Source: Roseofilum acuticapitatum BLCC-M154
GTDB taxonomy: Bacteria > Cyanobacteriota > Cyanobacteriia > Cyanobacteriales > Desertifilaceae
DNA length: 64,000 nucleotides
Reading direction: 5' to 3'
Assembly (NCBI RefSeq): GCF_030068475.1
Contig: NZ_JAQOSP010000041.1
Span: 1-64,000 of the forward strand
In this document: in pieces, positions 1 to 8,135 of the stretch
Position numbering within the stretch: the stretch's first letter is position 1
Layout of the letters: every line of letters begins with the position of its first letter
Translations under genes and position numbers: made by a program
The notes under the pieces: model-generated
What the model was told of the DNA's origin: nothing
Seen by the model: only the letters and a program-made list of their open reading frames with translations
Databases searched by the model: none

Positions 1-415
1 TTTTCCATTGGATAATCATCTCCTGCTTGATATCAAATATTATTAAATTCAAGTCATACCTGCTGATTGATTTTTGAATAAAAGGATCAACAAAAAAATC
101 TTCGTAAGTATCAGACGAAATCGCAAGATAGAGTTGGCGATCGCTTTCTATCTCTTCTAAGGCTAGACGATAGTTAAGAAACTGACCAAGGGCCAAATGA
201 AACTCCGTCAAACTGGAAAGACCGACAAAGCTTTTGATTTCAACAGCAATTTTACATCCTTCTCGTTCTGCACCCAGAAGTTTTTCTGCTCCAATGTCCA
301 GATACAATGCAATCTTCTCACTCACTCGAAGATAAAGCGGATCGTGAGTTATCTCCCAACCATCCTTTTCAAGGGCTATACGAACAATCTGGTGAAAAAG
401 ATCTCTAGCTGGCAT
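1..415 (-). CDS. xisH: XisH family protein, cut by the left edge
   Basis: The minus-strand frame from the ATG at 415 runs off the left edge after 138 codons. It begins MPARDLFHQIVRIALEKDGW and contains GAEREGCKIAVEIKSF, LGQFLNYR and LYLAISSDTYEDFF, the same pattern as the complete XisH at 1661-2077. That protein is also 138 residues, so only the stop or a last residue is missing. XisH is known as a factor needed for fdxN-element excision in heterocystous cyanobacteria. The K-x-A-V-E-I-K strand resembles an endonuclease-like fold, but I infer no activity. A xisI partner should lie just outside the window. It sits downstream of an MNT gene and a broken HEPN gene on the same strand. Confidence 0.88.
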   Translation of the reverse strand, partial: MPARDLFHQIVRIALEKDGWEITHDPLYLRVSEKIALYLDIGAEKLLGAEREGCKIAVEIKSFVGLSSLTEFHLALGQFLNYRLALEEIESDRQLYLAISSDTYEDFFVDPFIQKSISRYDLNLIIFDIKQEMIIQWK

Positions 416-449
416 CAGTGAGGATGAATTGTTTCATAGCTATTATATA

Positions 450-611
450 CTAAATACGAAAATCAATAATATTCATTACGGCGATTCTTAGACGAGAGCC
501 AGAAACCGGGTTTTTTGGAAAAACCCGGTTTCTATTTTTTGGGGTGATTTCGGAGCAGAAGAAAAAGGCGCGGAGGATATCTTCCAAGTACAGACGCACA
601 CTACGCGACAT
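450..611 (-). pseudogene. truncated HEPN-domain toxin gene, copy 1
   Basis: The ATG at 611 overlaps the end of the MNT gene (stop at 601), the usual MNT/HEPN arrangement. The frame reads MSRSVRLYLEDIL, the typical start of minimal HEPN (DUF86) toxins, then changes to unrelated residues (RAFFFCSEITP and onward) and stops at 450. The whole catalytic part, which should carry the R-x4-6-H motif of the RNase, is absent. An AT-flanked hairpin repeat at 501-533 lies in the replacing sequence. I call it a remnant; a very short functional peptide is possible but unlikely. Confidence 0.72.
501..533. repeat. perfect 15-bp inverted repeat, possible terminator
   Basis: Arms AGAAACCGGGTTTTT (501-515) and AAAAACCCGGTTTCT (519-533) are perfect complements around a 3-base loop, followed by a T-run on the plus strand. 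It lies inside the stretch that replaced the HEPN gene body. It may act as a transcription terminator or be an interspersed palindromic repeat; I cannot tell which. Confidence 0.75.
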
Positions 612-894
612 AAATTGCCTCCTGTTCTACGGTAGAACGAATCAGAGGTTTGAGCATTACTCGACTCACCAAATCGACTCGCGTCCCTAAATGATCCTCT
701 AGATAAAACTTGACATCCATATAGCGATCGAAGGTCACCAATCCGTCAAATTCTACTAAAATATCCACATCACTATCGGGTCTAGCTTCATCCCTAGCAA
801 CAGAGCCAAATATCGCCAGCGAAGTTATGCCAAACTCTTTTAAGGCTTGCTGGTGTTCTGCCAAAATCTCCAATACTTTGTCCCGTTGCATCAT
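601..894 (-). CDS. MNT-type minimal nucleotidyltransferase (antitoxin of HEPN/MNT pair)
   Basis: This 97-residue protein has the polymerase-beta nucleotidyltransferase signature: G30-S31, ten residues, then D42-x-D44 (GSVARDEARPDSDVD). Such proteins neutralise HEPN RNase toxins, in studied systems by AMPylating them. The ATG at 894 overlaps the stop of the DUF433 gene by four bases, so the two are translationally coupled. The expected HEPN partner begins in the overlap at 611 but is truncated, leaving this antitoxin without a toxin. A second copy lies at 2172-2438, within a 295-bp direct repeat differing at about seven positions. Confidence 0.88.
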   Translation of the reverse strand: MMQRDKVLEILAEHQQALKEFGITSLAIFGSVARDEARPDSDVDILVEFDGLVTFDRYMDVKFYLEDHLGTRVDLVSRVMLKPLIRSTVEQEAIYVA

Positions 895-1265
895 TTTTTA
901 GCCTCACGTTTGGCTTTAGCTGCTTTAATTTTTGCTCGAATCTCTTCTTGACCCGGTTTCGGTGGCATGGCGGCAATTTTGGCAATCAGATCGCGATTTT
1001 TTTCTTCATAATATAGCCGCAGTTCTTCCGCTTCCTTCAAAACTTGCTGATATTCGGCTTCAACCAGAGCGCGATTTTCTTCAATATACGTTAAAGCGTC
1101 GTTGATTTGTTGTTCTGTTAGGTCAAATAATCCCCGGATAAACTTAGGGGGATATTGAGCGGTCACATAGTCCATAATATCGTAGATCGTAATCCGTGTT
1201 CCGGCGAGGGTTAGTCCTCGTTCTGTACGGATAATTCCGGTTTGTTCATTGGATGGGTTGGTCAT
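891..1265 (-). CDS. DUF433 domain protein
   Basis: The N-terminal 60 residues match the DUF433 pattern: IIRTERGLTLAGTRITIYD, then a run of helices with a Pro-Pro-x-x-I-x-x-x-F element and LTEQQINDALTYI. DUF433 proteins are small helix-turn-helix-like proteins often found as antitoxins of PIN toxins. The remaining half is a charged coiled-coil-like tail ending in repeats of Lys and Ala, longer than the usual 75-80 residues. No PIN toxin is adjacent; the next gene, overlapping by four bases, is the MNT nucleotidyltransferase. The role is therefore unclear. Confidence 0.8.
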   Translation of the reverse strand: MTNPSNEQTGIIRTERGLTLAGTRITIYDIMDYVTAQYPPKFIRGLFDLTEQQINDALTYIEENRALVEAEYQQVLKEAEELRLYYEEKNRDLIAKIAAMPPKPGQEEIRAKIKAAKAKREAKK

Positions 1266-1319
1266 GATTTTTCCCGAAAGTCTAGTTGCTGAAGGTCAAT
1301 TTTATTTTAAACCAACAAC

Positions 1320-1673
1320 TTAAGCTGTGGCAAATTCGGTGAACTGCCGTTTGCTAGGATGATGGAACCCTAAAACAATATCATTTTGAGGAATGCCCGC
1401 AGCGAGTAAATCATCGACAATACAGAAATTAGTTAAGTCTTGTTCCACCCAAACTTTGCTATCTTTAATTTTTAAATAGATAATGATATGCTGTACTAGC
1501 TTCTTATCCTTCCAGCCAAAGCGAAACCACAGATATTCATCTCTAATTTCATCTAAAGCTAGGCGATCGCTGACTTCACATTCAGGATTTTTCTGGACTT
1601 GATGAATCTTCATACCATAATATTCAGTCAAGATTCGTTTTATGATCCGGCGGTAATGTTCTAAGTCAGCCAT
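1320..1673 (-). CDS. xisI: XisI family protein
   Basis: This 117-residue protein shows the XisI pattern: HYRRIIKRILTEYYGMK at the start, WVEQDLTNFCIVDDLLAAGI in the middle, and IVLGFHHPSKRQFTEFA at the end. The start codon at 1673 lies inside the end of xisH, a 13-base overlap that indicates one translationally coupled unit. XisI pairs with XisH; both were described as controlling excision of the fdxN element, but the pair is widespread in cyanobacteria lacking that element. Its molecular activity is not established by this sequence. Confidence 0.9.
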   Translation of the reverse strand: MADLEHYRRIIKRILTEYYGMKIHQVQKNPECEVSDRLALDEIRDEYLWFRFGWKDKKLVQHIIIYLKIKDSKVWVEQDLTNFCIVDDLLAAGIPQNDIVLGFHHPSKRQFTEFATA

Positions 1674-2077
1674 TTGACCAGTTCCTCCTTCGCTGTATCT
1701 ACTACCATTAACAAAACTCGATTATCTTTAATCACTGCTTGCACAGATTTTCTTTGAAAAAAATCTTCATAGACCAGATAATCAATTGCTAAATACAGGG
1801 TATATTCTGGTTCAGTACGTTGAATTAGATTTCGATATACAATGTATTGTCCCAATGCCCCATGAAAGTCATACATTAGGGATTTTCCCACAAAGCTTTT
1901 GACTTCAACAACTATTTTTTTGCCTTCTCGTTCTGCGGCAATTGGTTTTTCGGCTGCTAGATCCGCATAAAGTTCAGCATCTTCATATTTGATGAAGTAA
2001 GGATCGTCGGTAATCAGCCAACCATCTTTGATTAAGGCATTCTTGACCGCATCATGATAAATGTCTTTGGCAGGCAT
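1661..2077 (-). CDS. xisH: XisH family protein
   Basis: This full-length 138-residue XisH begins MPAKDIYHDAVKNALIKDGW, with AEREGKKIVVEVKSFVG and LYLAIDYLVYEDFFQ. The E-V-K/E-I-K strand and preceding acidic residues suggest a PD-(D/E)XK-like nuclease fold, an inference from pattern only. It overlaps xisI by 13 bases. It is clearly diverged from the xisH at 1-415, so the two loci are not a recent duplication even though both follow an MNT/truncated-HEPN unit. Confidence 0.9.
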   Translation of the reverse strand: MPAKDIYHDAVKNALIKDGWLITDDPYFIKYEDAELYADLAAEKPIAAEREGKKIVVEVKSFVGKSLMYDFHGALGQYIVYRNLIQRTEPEYTLYLAIDYLVYEDFFQRKSVQAVIKDNRVLLMVVDTAKEELVKWLT

Positions 2078-2101
2078 AGTGCAAGGGAGTTGGTAGTAAT
2101 T

Positions 2102-2182
2102 TTATTGTACAGTACATATTTTAATGACTTTGGCACAACAAGTGAGGATATCTTCCAAGTACAGATGCACACTACGCGACAT
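2102..2182 (-). pseudogene. truncated HEPN-domain toxin gene, copy 2
   Basis: The ATG at 2182 overlaps the end of the second MNT copy. The frame reads MSRSVHLYLEDILTCCAKVI, then KICTVQ and a stop at 2102. The first 20 residues match the start of minimal HEPN toxins and extend further than copy 1. The rest of the roughly 115-residue protein, including the catalytic R-x4-6-H region, is gone. The cut position differs from copy 1, so the two toxin losses are separate events or one was further eroded. Confidence 0.72.
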
Positions 2183-2438
2183 AAATTGCCTCCTGTTCTA
2201 CTGTAGAACGAATCAGAGGTTTGAGCATTACTCGACTCACCAAATCGACTCGCGTCCCTAAATGATCTTCAAGATAAAACTTGACATCCATATAGCGATC
2301 GAAGGTCACCAATCCGTCAAATTCTACTAAAATATCCACATCACTATCGGGTCTAGCTTCATCCCTAGCAACAGAGCCAAATATGGCCAGCGAAGTTAGG
2401 CCAAACTCTTTTAAGGCTTGCTGGTGTTGTGCCAAAAT
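2172..2438 (-). pseudogene. second MNT nucleotidyltransferase copy, 5' end replaced
   Basis: From 2438 down to the stop at 2172 the sequence repeats the MNT gene at 601-894 almost exactly, including GSVARDEARPDSDVD. The original first dozen codons are missing. The homology ends in the codons for LAEHQQ, and the upstream sequence is unrelated. The frame stays open to an ATG at 2594, but that would start in a C/T-rich minisatellite and is not credible. A TTG near the junction could still start an active protein of about 88 residues. Probably non-functional. Confidence 0.65.
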
Positions 2439-2520
2439 TGTTCTTCTTGTTGCTCTTCTGGCGTTTCCTCTGGCATGGCTCAAACCGAGAATTTTACCCG
2501 TATTATAAGCCCTCTCCCTT

Positions 2521-2540
2521 TCATGTCCGCTTTGCGGAAA
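2521..2540. repeat. interspersed TCCGC/GCGGA palindrome, copy 1
   Basis: The sequence TCATGTCCGCTTTGCGGAAA contains TCCGC and GCGGA arms. Near-identical 20-mers occur at 4091, 15140 and 41720. Confidence 0.7.
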
Positions 2541-2572
2541 ATCCCTCTCCCACGGGGAGAGGGACTTTTGCT

Positions 2573-2634
2573 CCCCATCCCCCCATCTCCCCATCTCCCT
2601 ATCCCCCTATCCCCCCATCTCCCTATCCCCCACC
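2573..2634. repeat. C-rich minisatellite (CCCCATCTCC-type)
   Basis: Degenerate tandem units built from CCCCATCT, CCCTATC and CCCCCAT run through this stretch. The minus strand reads GGGGAGATGGGG-type units like those at 38611 and 41563. It extends into the 3' end of the solute-binding protein gene. Confidence 0.85.
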
Positions 2635-3948
2635 CCTACTCAACAGGACGCGAGTTTCTTTCGCTGCCAATTCCATAGCTCTCTGGGGGGTTTCTCGACC
2701 GGTTAGAGCGGCACTCAGATACCGTTGCAGAATGTCTGAGGCTTGGGCATATTGGGGAATGGGAGGACGCAACACCGAGTTATCGAGAACGGGGAGCAAG
2801 CGGGGGAGATAATTCGATTCAGTGATTAATTGACTATCATAAAAGAGCGATCGCCGAGCGGGAACATATCCGGTTTGCTGAAAATATTGGCGCTGTACCT
2901 CTGGCTGGTTAAAATACTCGATCGCTTGCCAAGCTGCATCGGGATGTTGAGACGATTTAGCCATACCTAACCCCCAACCCCCTAAACACGCGCCACTCGT
3001 ATTTCCTGGAGTATGCATCATCGGTTTAATGGCAAATTTGCCCGCCAAATCCGAATCCGAAGCCAGGGAATACACATAGGGCCAGTTGCGTAAAAAAGCC
3101 GCTTTTCCATTTTGAAATAGGCGGCGGGTTTCTTCTTCCGAATAGGTGGTTACCCCTGGAGGCGAAATCCCTTCTGCTAGAGTATCGCGCAAAAACTCAA
3201 CTGCGGCGATCGCCTGAGCTTCATCTAATCCTACCGCTTGCATTTGCGGATCGATCCAAAATCCCCCATATCCAGCGAGAATTTCCACAAACATGGCCGA
3301 CAACCCTTCATACTGCTTCCCCTGCCAAACATAGCCCCATTCCACTAAATTGCGCTCCTGTAGGGTTTTGGCAATAGTCATCAACTCAGCAAAAGTTTCT
3401 GGAGGAGCTGCCCCAATTTGCTCCAACAAATCCCGGCGATAATAGAGCATTCCCCCATCGGTTTGAAACGGGATGCGGTAGAGCTTCCCTTGATAGCGTC
3501 CCCCCTCAATATCCCCCTGCAAGTAAACATTTAACTCTTCTGGAGTCATGCGATCCGATAAATCCGCCAACCATCCCGCAGCCGCAAACTTTTGTACCCA
3601 GACAATATCCATATAGACCAAATCGTAGGGAGAATCCCCCAATAAAAAGGCCGAAGTATAGAGATCTTCGACTAAATTGGTATTATTGGGCCCCTTAACC
3701 ACCTGTAACTGAATATTCGGGTGGGTTTGGTTAAACTGGGTTACTAGGGGTTGCCAGTGGGTGGCATCGATCGCCTGAATTAAGACTTTAACCGGTACTG
3801 GGGTTTGGGTAAAGGCAGGAGTCCCTAAGAACATGAACATAGCGCAGATCAAGGAGAATACTACCCCTAACCCATAAGCCCATAATCTGGAATCACTCAA
3901 CCAACGCTTGACTCTAACTCTGATGTGACTCAGGTAAACCATCATCAA
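2623..3948 (-). CDS. ABC transporter solute-binding protein, family 1 (sugar type)
   Basis: This 441-residue protein has a hydrophobic export segment at about residues 24-47 ending in TPAFTQT. The mature domain is typical of carbohydrate-binding family 1 proteins: FNQTHPNIQLQVV, YDLVYMDIVWVQKFA, LYRIPFQTDGGMLYYR, a conserved F-Q-N-G-K-A-A-F segment, and GGWGLGMAKSS. It should capture a sugar or oligosaccharide outside the cytoplasmic membrane for an ABC importer, but no permease or ATPase lies beside it. The last codons (three glycines) and the stop lie within the C-rich minisatellite, so the C-terminus may have been altered by repeat change. Confidence 0.9.
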   Translation of the reverse strand: MMMVYLSHIRVRVKRWLSDSRLWAYGLGVVFSLICAMFMFLGTPAFTQTPVPVKVLIQAIDATHWQPLVTQFNQTHPNIQLQVVKGPNNTNLVEDLYTSAFLLGDSPYDLVYMDIVWVQKFAAAGWLADLSDRMTPEELNVYLQGDIEGGRYQGKLYRIPFQTDGGMLYYRRDLLEQIGAAPPETFAELMTIAKTLQERNLVEWGYVWQGKQYEGLSAMFVEILAGYGGFWIDPQMQAVGLDEAQAIAAVEFLRDTLAEGISPPGVTTYSEEETRRLFQNGKAAFLRNWPYVYSLASDSDLAGKFAIKPMMHTPGNTSGACLGGWGLGMAKSSQHPDAAWQAIEYFNQPEVQRQYFQQTGYVPARRSLFYDSQLITESNYLPRLLPVLDNSVLRPPIPQYAQASDILQRYLSAALTGRETPQRAMELAAKETRVLLSRGGG

Positions 3949-4090
3949 CCCTCATAAAATGTCTTCTCTCCATTCCCCCATTCCCCCATTCCCGTCTCCA
4001 ATTGACACTGAATCGCGATCGGGATGCTATCCTATTTTGGAAGTCTGTATCATTAAAAAAACTAAAAGGTCTATCCTTCCCTGAATCCGT

Positions 4091-4110
4091 TCATGTCCGC
4101 TTGCGGAAAC
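4091..4110. repeat. interspersed TCCGC/GCGGA palindrome, copy 2
   Basis: TCATGTCCGCTTGCGGAAAC lies in the 238-bp divergent gap between the solute-binding protein and the isomerase gene. The rest of that gap holds one HIP1 site and no recognisable gene. Confidence 0.7.
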
Positions 4111-4186
4111 TGTCCTCGTGACAGGAGGGAGAGGCAAGGAAACCGTTCAAACTCAACTAACTGCGATCGCTTATCGATGAGAACCC

Positions 4187-4939
4187 ATGGTAGAAATCCT
4201 ACAAGTCGGCAACCGAGTCATTCAGACAGACGAAATTTTAAACCTACTCACCCGCTATCAATTAATGCCCCATGTAGTCAGGGGATTAGTCATTGATGGG
4301 GCGATCGCCGATTACTCTTGCACCCCCGAAGAAATCGAAGCGGCTCTCAAATCCGTCCACGGTCAGCTCAAGTTTACCACCCCGGAAGACAAAACCGCTT
4401 GGCTGGAAAATCAGGGCATGAATGCCGAACAATTCCAAGAAATCACCATTCGTCCCCTGCTGATCGAAAAATTTAAACAGGCCAAATGGGGAAACAAAGT
4501 AGAATCCTACTTTCTCAGTCGCAAAACCCACCTCGATCAAGTCGTCTATTCCCTGATTCGCACCAAAGACCTGGGATTAGCCCAAGAAGTCTACTTTCGT
4601 ATTCAAGAAGAAGAAGAAAGCTTTGCCGATCTCGCTCGCGAATACTCCCAAGGGCCGGAGAGCCATACAGGAGGCGTGTTAGGGCCGGTCTCCGTTGCTA
4701 CTCCTCACCCGATCTTAGCCAAACTCCTCTCCATTTCTCAACCGGGTCAACTCTGGCCACCCCGTAATTTAGGAGAATGGTATGTTATTGTCCGATTGGA
4801 AAAGTTCATTCCTGCCAAATTTGATGATGCCATGAGACGACAACTCATTGATGAATTGTTTGAACTTTGGATGCGAGAAGAAGTCCAAAAACTAGGGCCC
4901 ATTCGCTCCCTCTGGTCATCTGACAAACCAGAAACCTGA
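4187..4939 (+). CDS. PpiC/SurA-type peptidylprolyl isomerase of the secretion cluster
   Basis: This 250-residue protein has an N-terminal helical SurA-like segment and a parvulin rotamase domain at about 115-215: VYSLIRTKDLGLAQEVYFRI, then EESFADLAREYSQGPE, GGVLGPV and LGEWYVIVRLE. No signal peptide is visible, so it probably acts in the cytoplasm on unfolded exporter substrates. It lies 43 bases upstream of the cNMP/ABC exporter gene, followed by HlyD, an arrangement that supports a role in handling type I secretion substrates. Role inferred from context. Confidence 0.87.
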   Translation: MVEILQVGNRVIQTDEILNLLTRYQLMPHVVRGLVIDGAIADYSCTPEEIEAALKSVHGQLKFTTPEDKTAWLENQGMNAEQFQEITIRPLLIEKFKQAKWGNKVESYFLSRKTHLDQVVYSLIRTKDLGLAQEVYFRIQEEEESFADLAREYSQGPESHTGGVLGPVSVATPHPILAKLLSISQPGQLWPPRNLGEWYVIVRLEKFIPAKFDDAMRRQLIDELFELWMREEVQKLGPIRSLWSSDKPET

Positions 4940-4982
4940 TGCCACCCAATTTTTAATTTCTAATTTTTAATTTTTAATTGAC

Positions 4983-7900
4983 ATGACTCAAGCTGTCTCC
5001 CCTTCTCAAATCCAAGGATTTTTAGCGAAAATACCGCCCTTCGATCAGCTTAATCCCCATACCCTAGAGCAACTGACCTCTGGGTGTAAACTGCTGCGCT
5101 ATGCGATCGGGCAACCGATTATCATTCGGGAAAAAGTGCCCGCCCAAGTTTCCATCCTTTATCAAGGTCAAGTGCGGATTTTAGGCTATGACCAACGGCG
5201 ACAAACCACCGTGAGCTTAAAACGGGCTGAACCGGGGGAGGTGATGGGATGGGCGAGTTTGTTGCGCCAGAGTGGGTGTGAAACGGCCCTTGCTTCTACG
5301 GAAGTTATTTGTATCACTTTAGATGCCCAAGACTTTCTGCGCTTAATCGACCAGGAACCCCAATTTAGGGAGAGCCTAGGTCAACAAGTATCCCTGAGTG
5401 AGGTCTTTGAGCTGCTGAGTGTGGAACTGGGACGCAGAGCGGATGGCGCAGCCGACTTAAAAGAACTGACCTTTAAGGCGATCGCCAATACCACGGCCGT
5501 TAACCTGCCCTCTGGCAACCTGCAAGTCAGGGATTTGATTAATACCCTCAATCCCTCCCGCCTCTGGCTCGTCAGTAGTGGAACCGTAGGCGACTTTACC
5601 GCCGGCTCAAATGTCCCCCTGGATGACCTGGCCGAACAACCCAATCAAAGACTACCCATTAAAGGCAGATGGGGAGCCAGATTATTAGGGGTTGACCTCT
5701 TCCAAGAAACAGAAGACCCCATTGCCCCTCCCACGGGGCCCCAGACGGCTTCACCCGCTCCAGTCAAGCCCCCCCTGAAAAAAGCCCCCATTAGCACCCT
5801 ATCCCCCAGGAAACAGCTAGAGGGAGAAGACAGTGGCCTCGATATCAGCCGCGCTCCGGAAAATATCCCAGAATTAGAACAGACCAGTGGCGATCGCATC
5901 AGCTATCCCTTTATACGCGGCAAAGGAGAAATCGATGCCCCCATGGCCTGCTTCAAAATGTTGAGCCAGTTTATGGGCTGCTCCTTCCGTCGGGATGTAA
6001 TTCGCAAAATTCTGGAAAACCAACTGCGGAGCGTCGGCCAAATCTCTATAAACGCTTGTGGGGCGATCGCCGAAATGATGGGACTCCAAGCCCAAATGGT
6101 ACAACTGCCCGCCGCCTCCATCAACCGCATCAAAGGCCCCGCCATGATTCCCTGGGGGCAAAGCTTTGCCATCCTCTACCGGATCAGCGAGCGGGAAATC
6201 GTCATGGCAGTGCCCGAAAAAGGCATCGCTCGCAGACGAGTCGCCGACTTCGCCGAAGAATGGGGCGTAGTCCAAGGACAAGTCTTGCTACTCCAGTCTC
6301 CCCCAGAGCGACAACGGGAAAAATTTGGTCTCAATTGGTTTGTTCCCGCCCTAATTAAATATCGGGGCATCCTAATCCAAGTCTTCATCGCCTCCTTCTT
6401 CGTGCAGCTCTTTGGCTTGGCTAACCCCCTGATCACCCAGGTGATTATCGATAAAGTTCTGGTACAACGGAGCATTGACACCCTAGATATTTTGGGACTC
6501 TTCCTCCTAGGGGTAGCCATCTTTGAAGCCATCCTCACCCTCTTAAGAACCTATCTGTTTGTCGATACCACCAACCGCATTGACCTAGGACTTGGCTCAG
6601 AAGTCATTGCCCACCTGCTCAGGTTGCCCCTAGAATACTTCGATCGCCGACGAGTCGGGGAACTGGCAGGTCGGATTAACGAGTTAGAAAACATCCGCCA
6701 ATTTCTCACCGGAACCGCCCTCACCGTCGTCCTCGATGCCGTCTTCTCCGTCGTCTACATCGCAGTAATGTTCGTCTATAGCTGGCAACTGTCCCTCGTT
6801 GCCCTAGCGACAGTTCCCCTGTTTGCCCTAGTCACCATTGTGGCTTCCCCCATTGTCCGCCGCCAACTGCGCCATAAAGCCGAACGCTACGCCGACGTGC
6901 AATCCTATCTGGTGGAAGTGCTATCGGGGATTCAAACCGTTAAAGCCCAAAATATTGAGCTAAAATCCCGTTGGCAATGGCAAGAACGCTACGCCAAATA
7001 CATTAAATCCGGCTTTCGCTCCGTTCTCACCTTCAGTACCGCCGGTTCCATTAGTGGATTCCTGAATAAACTCTCTGGACTATTGATTCTCTGGTTTGGG
7101 GCGCAAATGGTACTCACCACAGCCGCCACCGATAACCCCTTTACCCTGGGACAGTTAATCGCCTTTCGGATTATTGCCGGGTATACAACTTCGCCCCTCT
7201 TGCGCCTGATTCAACTGTGGCAAAGCTTCCAGGAGACTGGGCTATCCATTGAACGACTCTCCGATGTCTTAGATGCCGAACCCGAAGCTGATGAAGCCAA
7301 CCGCTCCAATATTTCCATGCCTCCCATCCATGGCCATGTGAAGTATGAGGATGTGTCATTCCGGTTTGCTAGTGCCAATACCTGGCAATTGATGAATGTA
7401 AATCTAGAGTTTCCCCAGGGTAGGTTTGTGGGCATTGTCGGCCAAAGTGGTTCCGGTAAATCCACTTTGATGAAACTGCTGCAACGGTTGTATGAACCGG
7501 GTTCAGGCCGTATCTTGGTAGACCAGTTAGATGTGAGTAAGGTGGAGTTGTATTCCTTGCGTCGCCAAATTGGGGTGGTTCTGCAAGATACCCTGTTGTT
7601 TAATGGTTCGGTGCAAGAGAATATTGCTCTAGCGAATCCTGATGCTACGGAGCAGGAGATTATCGAAGCGGCGAAGGTGGCTGTAGCTCACGAGTTTATT
7701 ATGTCCCTACCCCAAGGCTATAACACGGTGGTGGGCGAGCGGGGGGCGAATTTATCCGGGGGACAACGACAACGGATCGCGATCGCCCGTACCGTCTTGC
7801 AAAGACCTCGCTTACTGATCCTGGATGAAGCCACTTCTGCTCTAGACTATGACAGTGAGCGGCAAGTGTGCCAAAATCTAGCCCAAACCTTCAAAGGAGA

Positions 7901-8063
7901 AACCGTTTTCTTTATTACTCACCGCTTAACTACGGTGCGGAATGCGGATGTGATTATTATGATGGATCAAGGTTCCGTTGTAGAACAGGGAACCCATGAG
8001 GAACTGATGGCTCTTAAAGGGCGGTATTACTGTCTATTTGAGCAACAGGACTCTCAGTTGTAG
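4983..8063 (+). CDS. type I secretion ABC exporter with cNMP-binding and C39-like domains
   Basis: The 1026 residues hold four parts: a cyclic-nucleotide-binding-like domain (about 14-130), a low-complexity linker (about 250-300), a peptidase-C39-like domain (about 312-440), and the exporter (six membrane segments, about 455-740, then the ATPase). The ATPase has Walker A GQSGSGKS with Lys826, LSGGQRQRIAIAR, Walker B LLILDEATSALD and the H-loop THR. In the C39-like domain a Cys is present (323), but the positions expected for His and Asp read QSFAILY and MAVPEKG. Proteolysis is therefore doubtful and a docking role as in HlyB is more likely. HlyD follows after an AT-rich heptamer repeat. Confidence 0.92.
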   Translation: MTQAVSPSQIQGFLAKIPPFDQLNPHTLEQLTSGCKLLRYAIGQPIIIREKVPAQVSILYQGQVRILGYDQRRQTTVSLKRAEPGEVMGWASLLRQSGCETALASTEVICITLDAQDFLRLIDQEPQFRESLGQQVSLSEVFELLSVELGRRADGAADLKELTFKAIANTTAVNLPSGNLQVRDLINTLNPSRLWLVSSGTVGDFTAGSNVPLDDLAEQPNQRLPIKGRWGARLLGVDLFQETEDPIAPPTGPQTASPAPVKPPLKKAPISTLSPRKQLEGEDSGLDISRAPENIPELEQTSGDRISYPFIRGKGEIDAPMACFKMLSQFMGCSFRRDVIRKILENQLRSVGQISINACGAIAEMMGLQAQMVQLPAASINRIKGPAMIPWGQSFAILYRISEREIVMAVPEKGIARRRVADFAEEWGVVQGQVLLLQSPPERQREKFGLNWFVPALIKYRGILIQVFIASFFVQLFGLANPLITQVIIDKVLVQRSIDTLDILGLFLLGVAIFEAILTLLRTYLFVDTTNRIDLGLGSEVIAHLLRLPLEYFDRRRVGELAGRINELENIRQFLTGTALTVVLDAVFSVVYIAVMFVYSWQLSLVALATVPLFALVTIVASPIVRRQLRHKAERYADVQSYLVEVLSGIQTVKAQNIELKSRWQWQERYAKYIKSGFRSVLTFSTAGSISGFLNKLSGLLILWFGAQMVLTTAATDNPFTLGQLIAFRIIAGYTTSPLLRLIQLWQSFQETGLSIERLSDVLDAEPEADEANRSNISMPPIHGHVKYEDVSFRFASANTWQLMNVNLEFPQGRFVGIVGQSGSGKSTLMKLLQRLYEPGSGRILVDQLDVSKVELYSLRRQIGVVLQDTLLFNGSVQENIALANPDATEQEIIEAAKVAVAHEFIMSLPQGYNTVVGERGANLSGGQRQRIAIARTVLQRPRLLILDEATSALDYDSERQVCQNLAQTFKGETVFFITHRLTTVRNADVIIMMDQGSVVEQGTHEELMALKGRYYCLFEQQDSQL

Positions 8064-8067
8064 ATCA

Positions 8068-8099
8068 ATTAAAAATTAAAAATTAAAAATTAAAAATTG
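8068..8099. repeat. heptamer tandem repeat (ATTAAAA)
   Basis: About four copies of the 7-base unit ATTAAAA fill the gap between the exporter gene and hlyD. Related arrays lie at 4947-4981 and 16246-16265, where TAGATCAATTAAAAATTAAA is shared exactly with this site. Confidence 0.75.
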
Positions 8100-8135
8100 A
8101 TTCTACTGTACCCATACCCATTACTCATTACTCAA

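Noticed and set aside
2410-2476. Short acidic peptide MPEETPEEQQEEQF on the minus strand near 2476-2411
   Set aside because: Only 21 codons, overlapping the broken MNT copy in another frame; no support as a gene.
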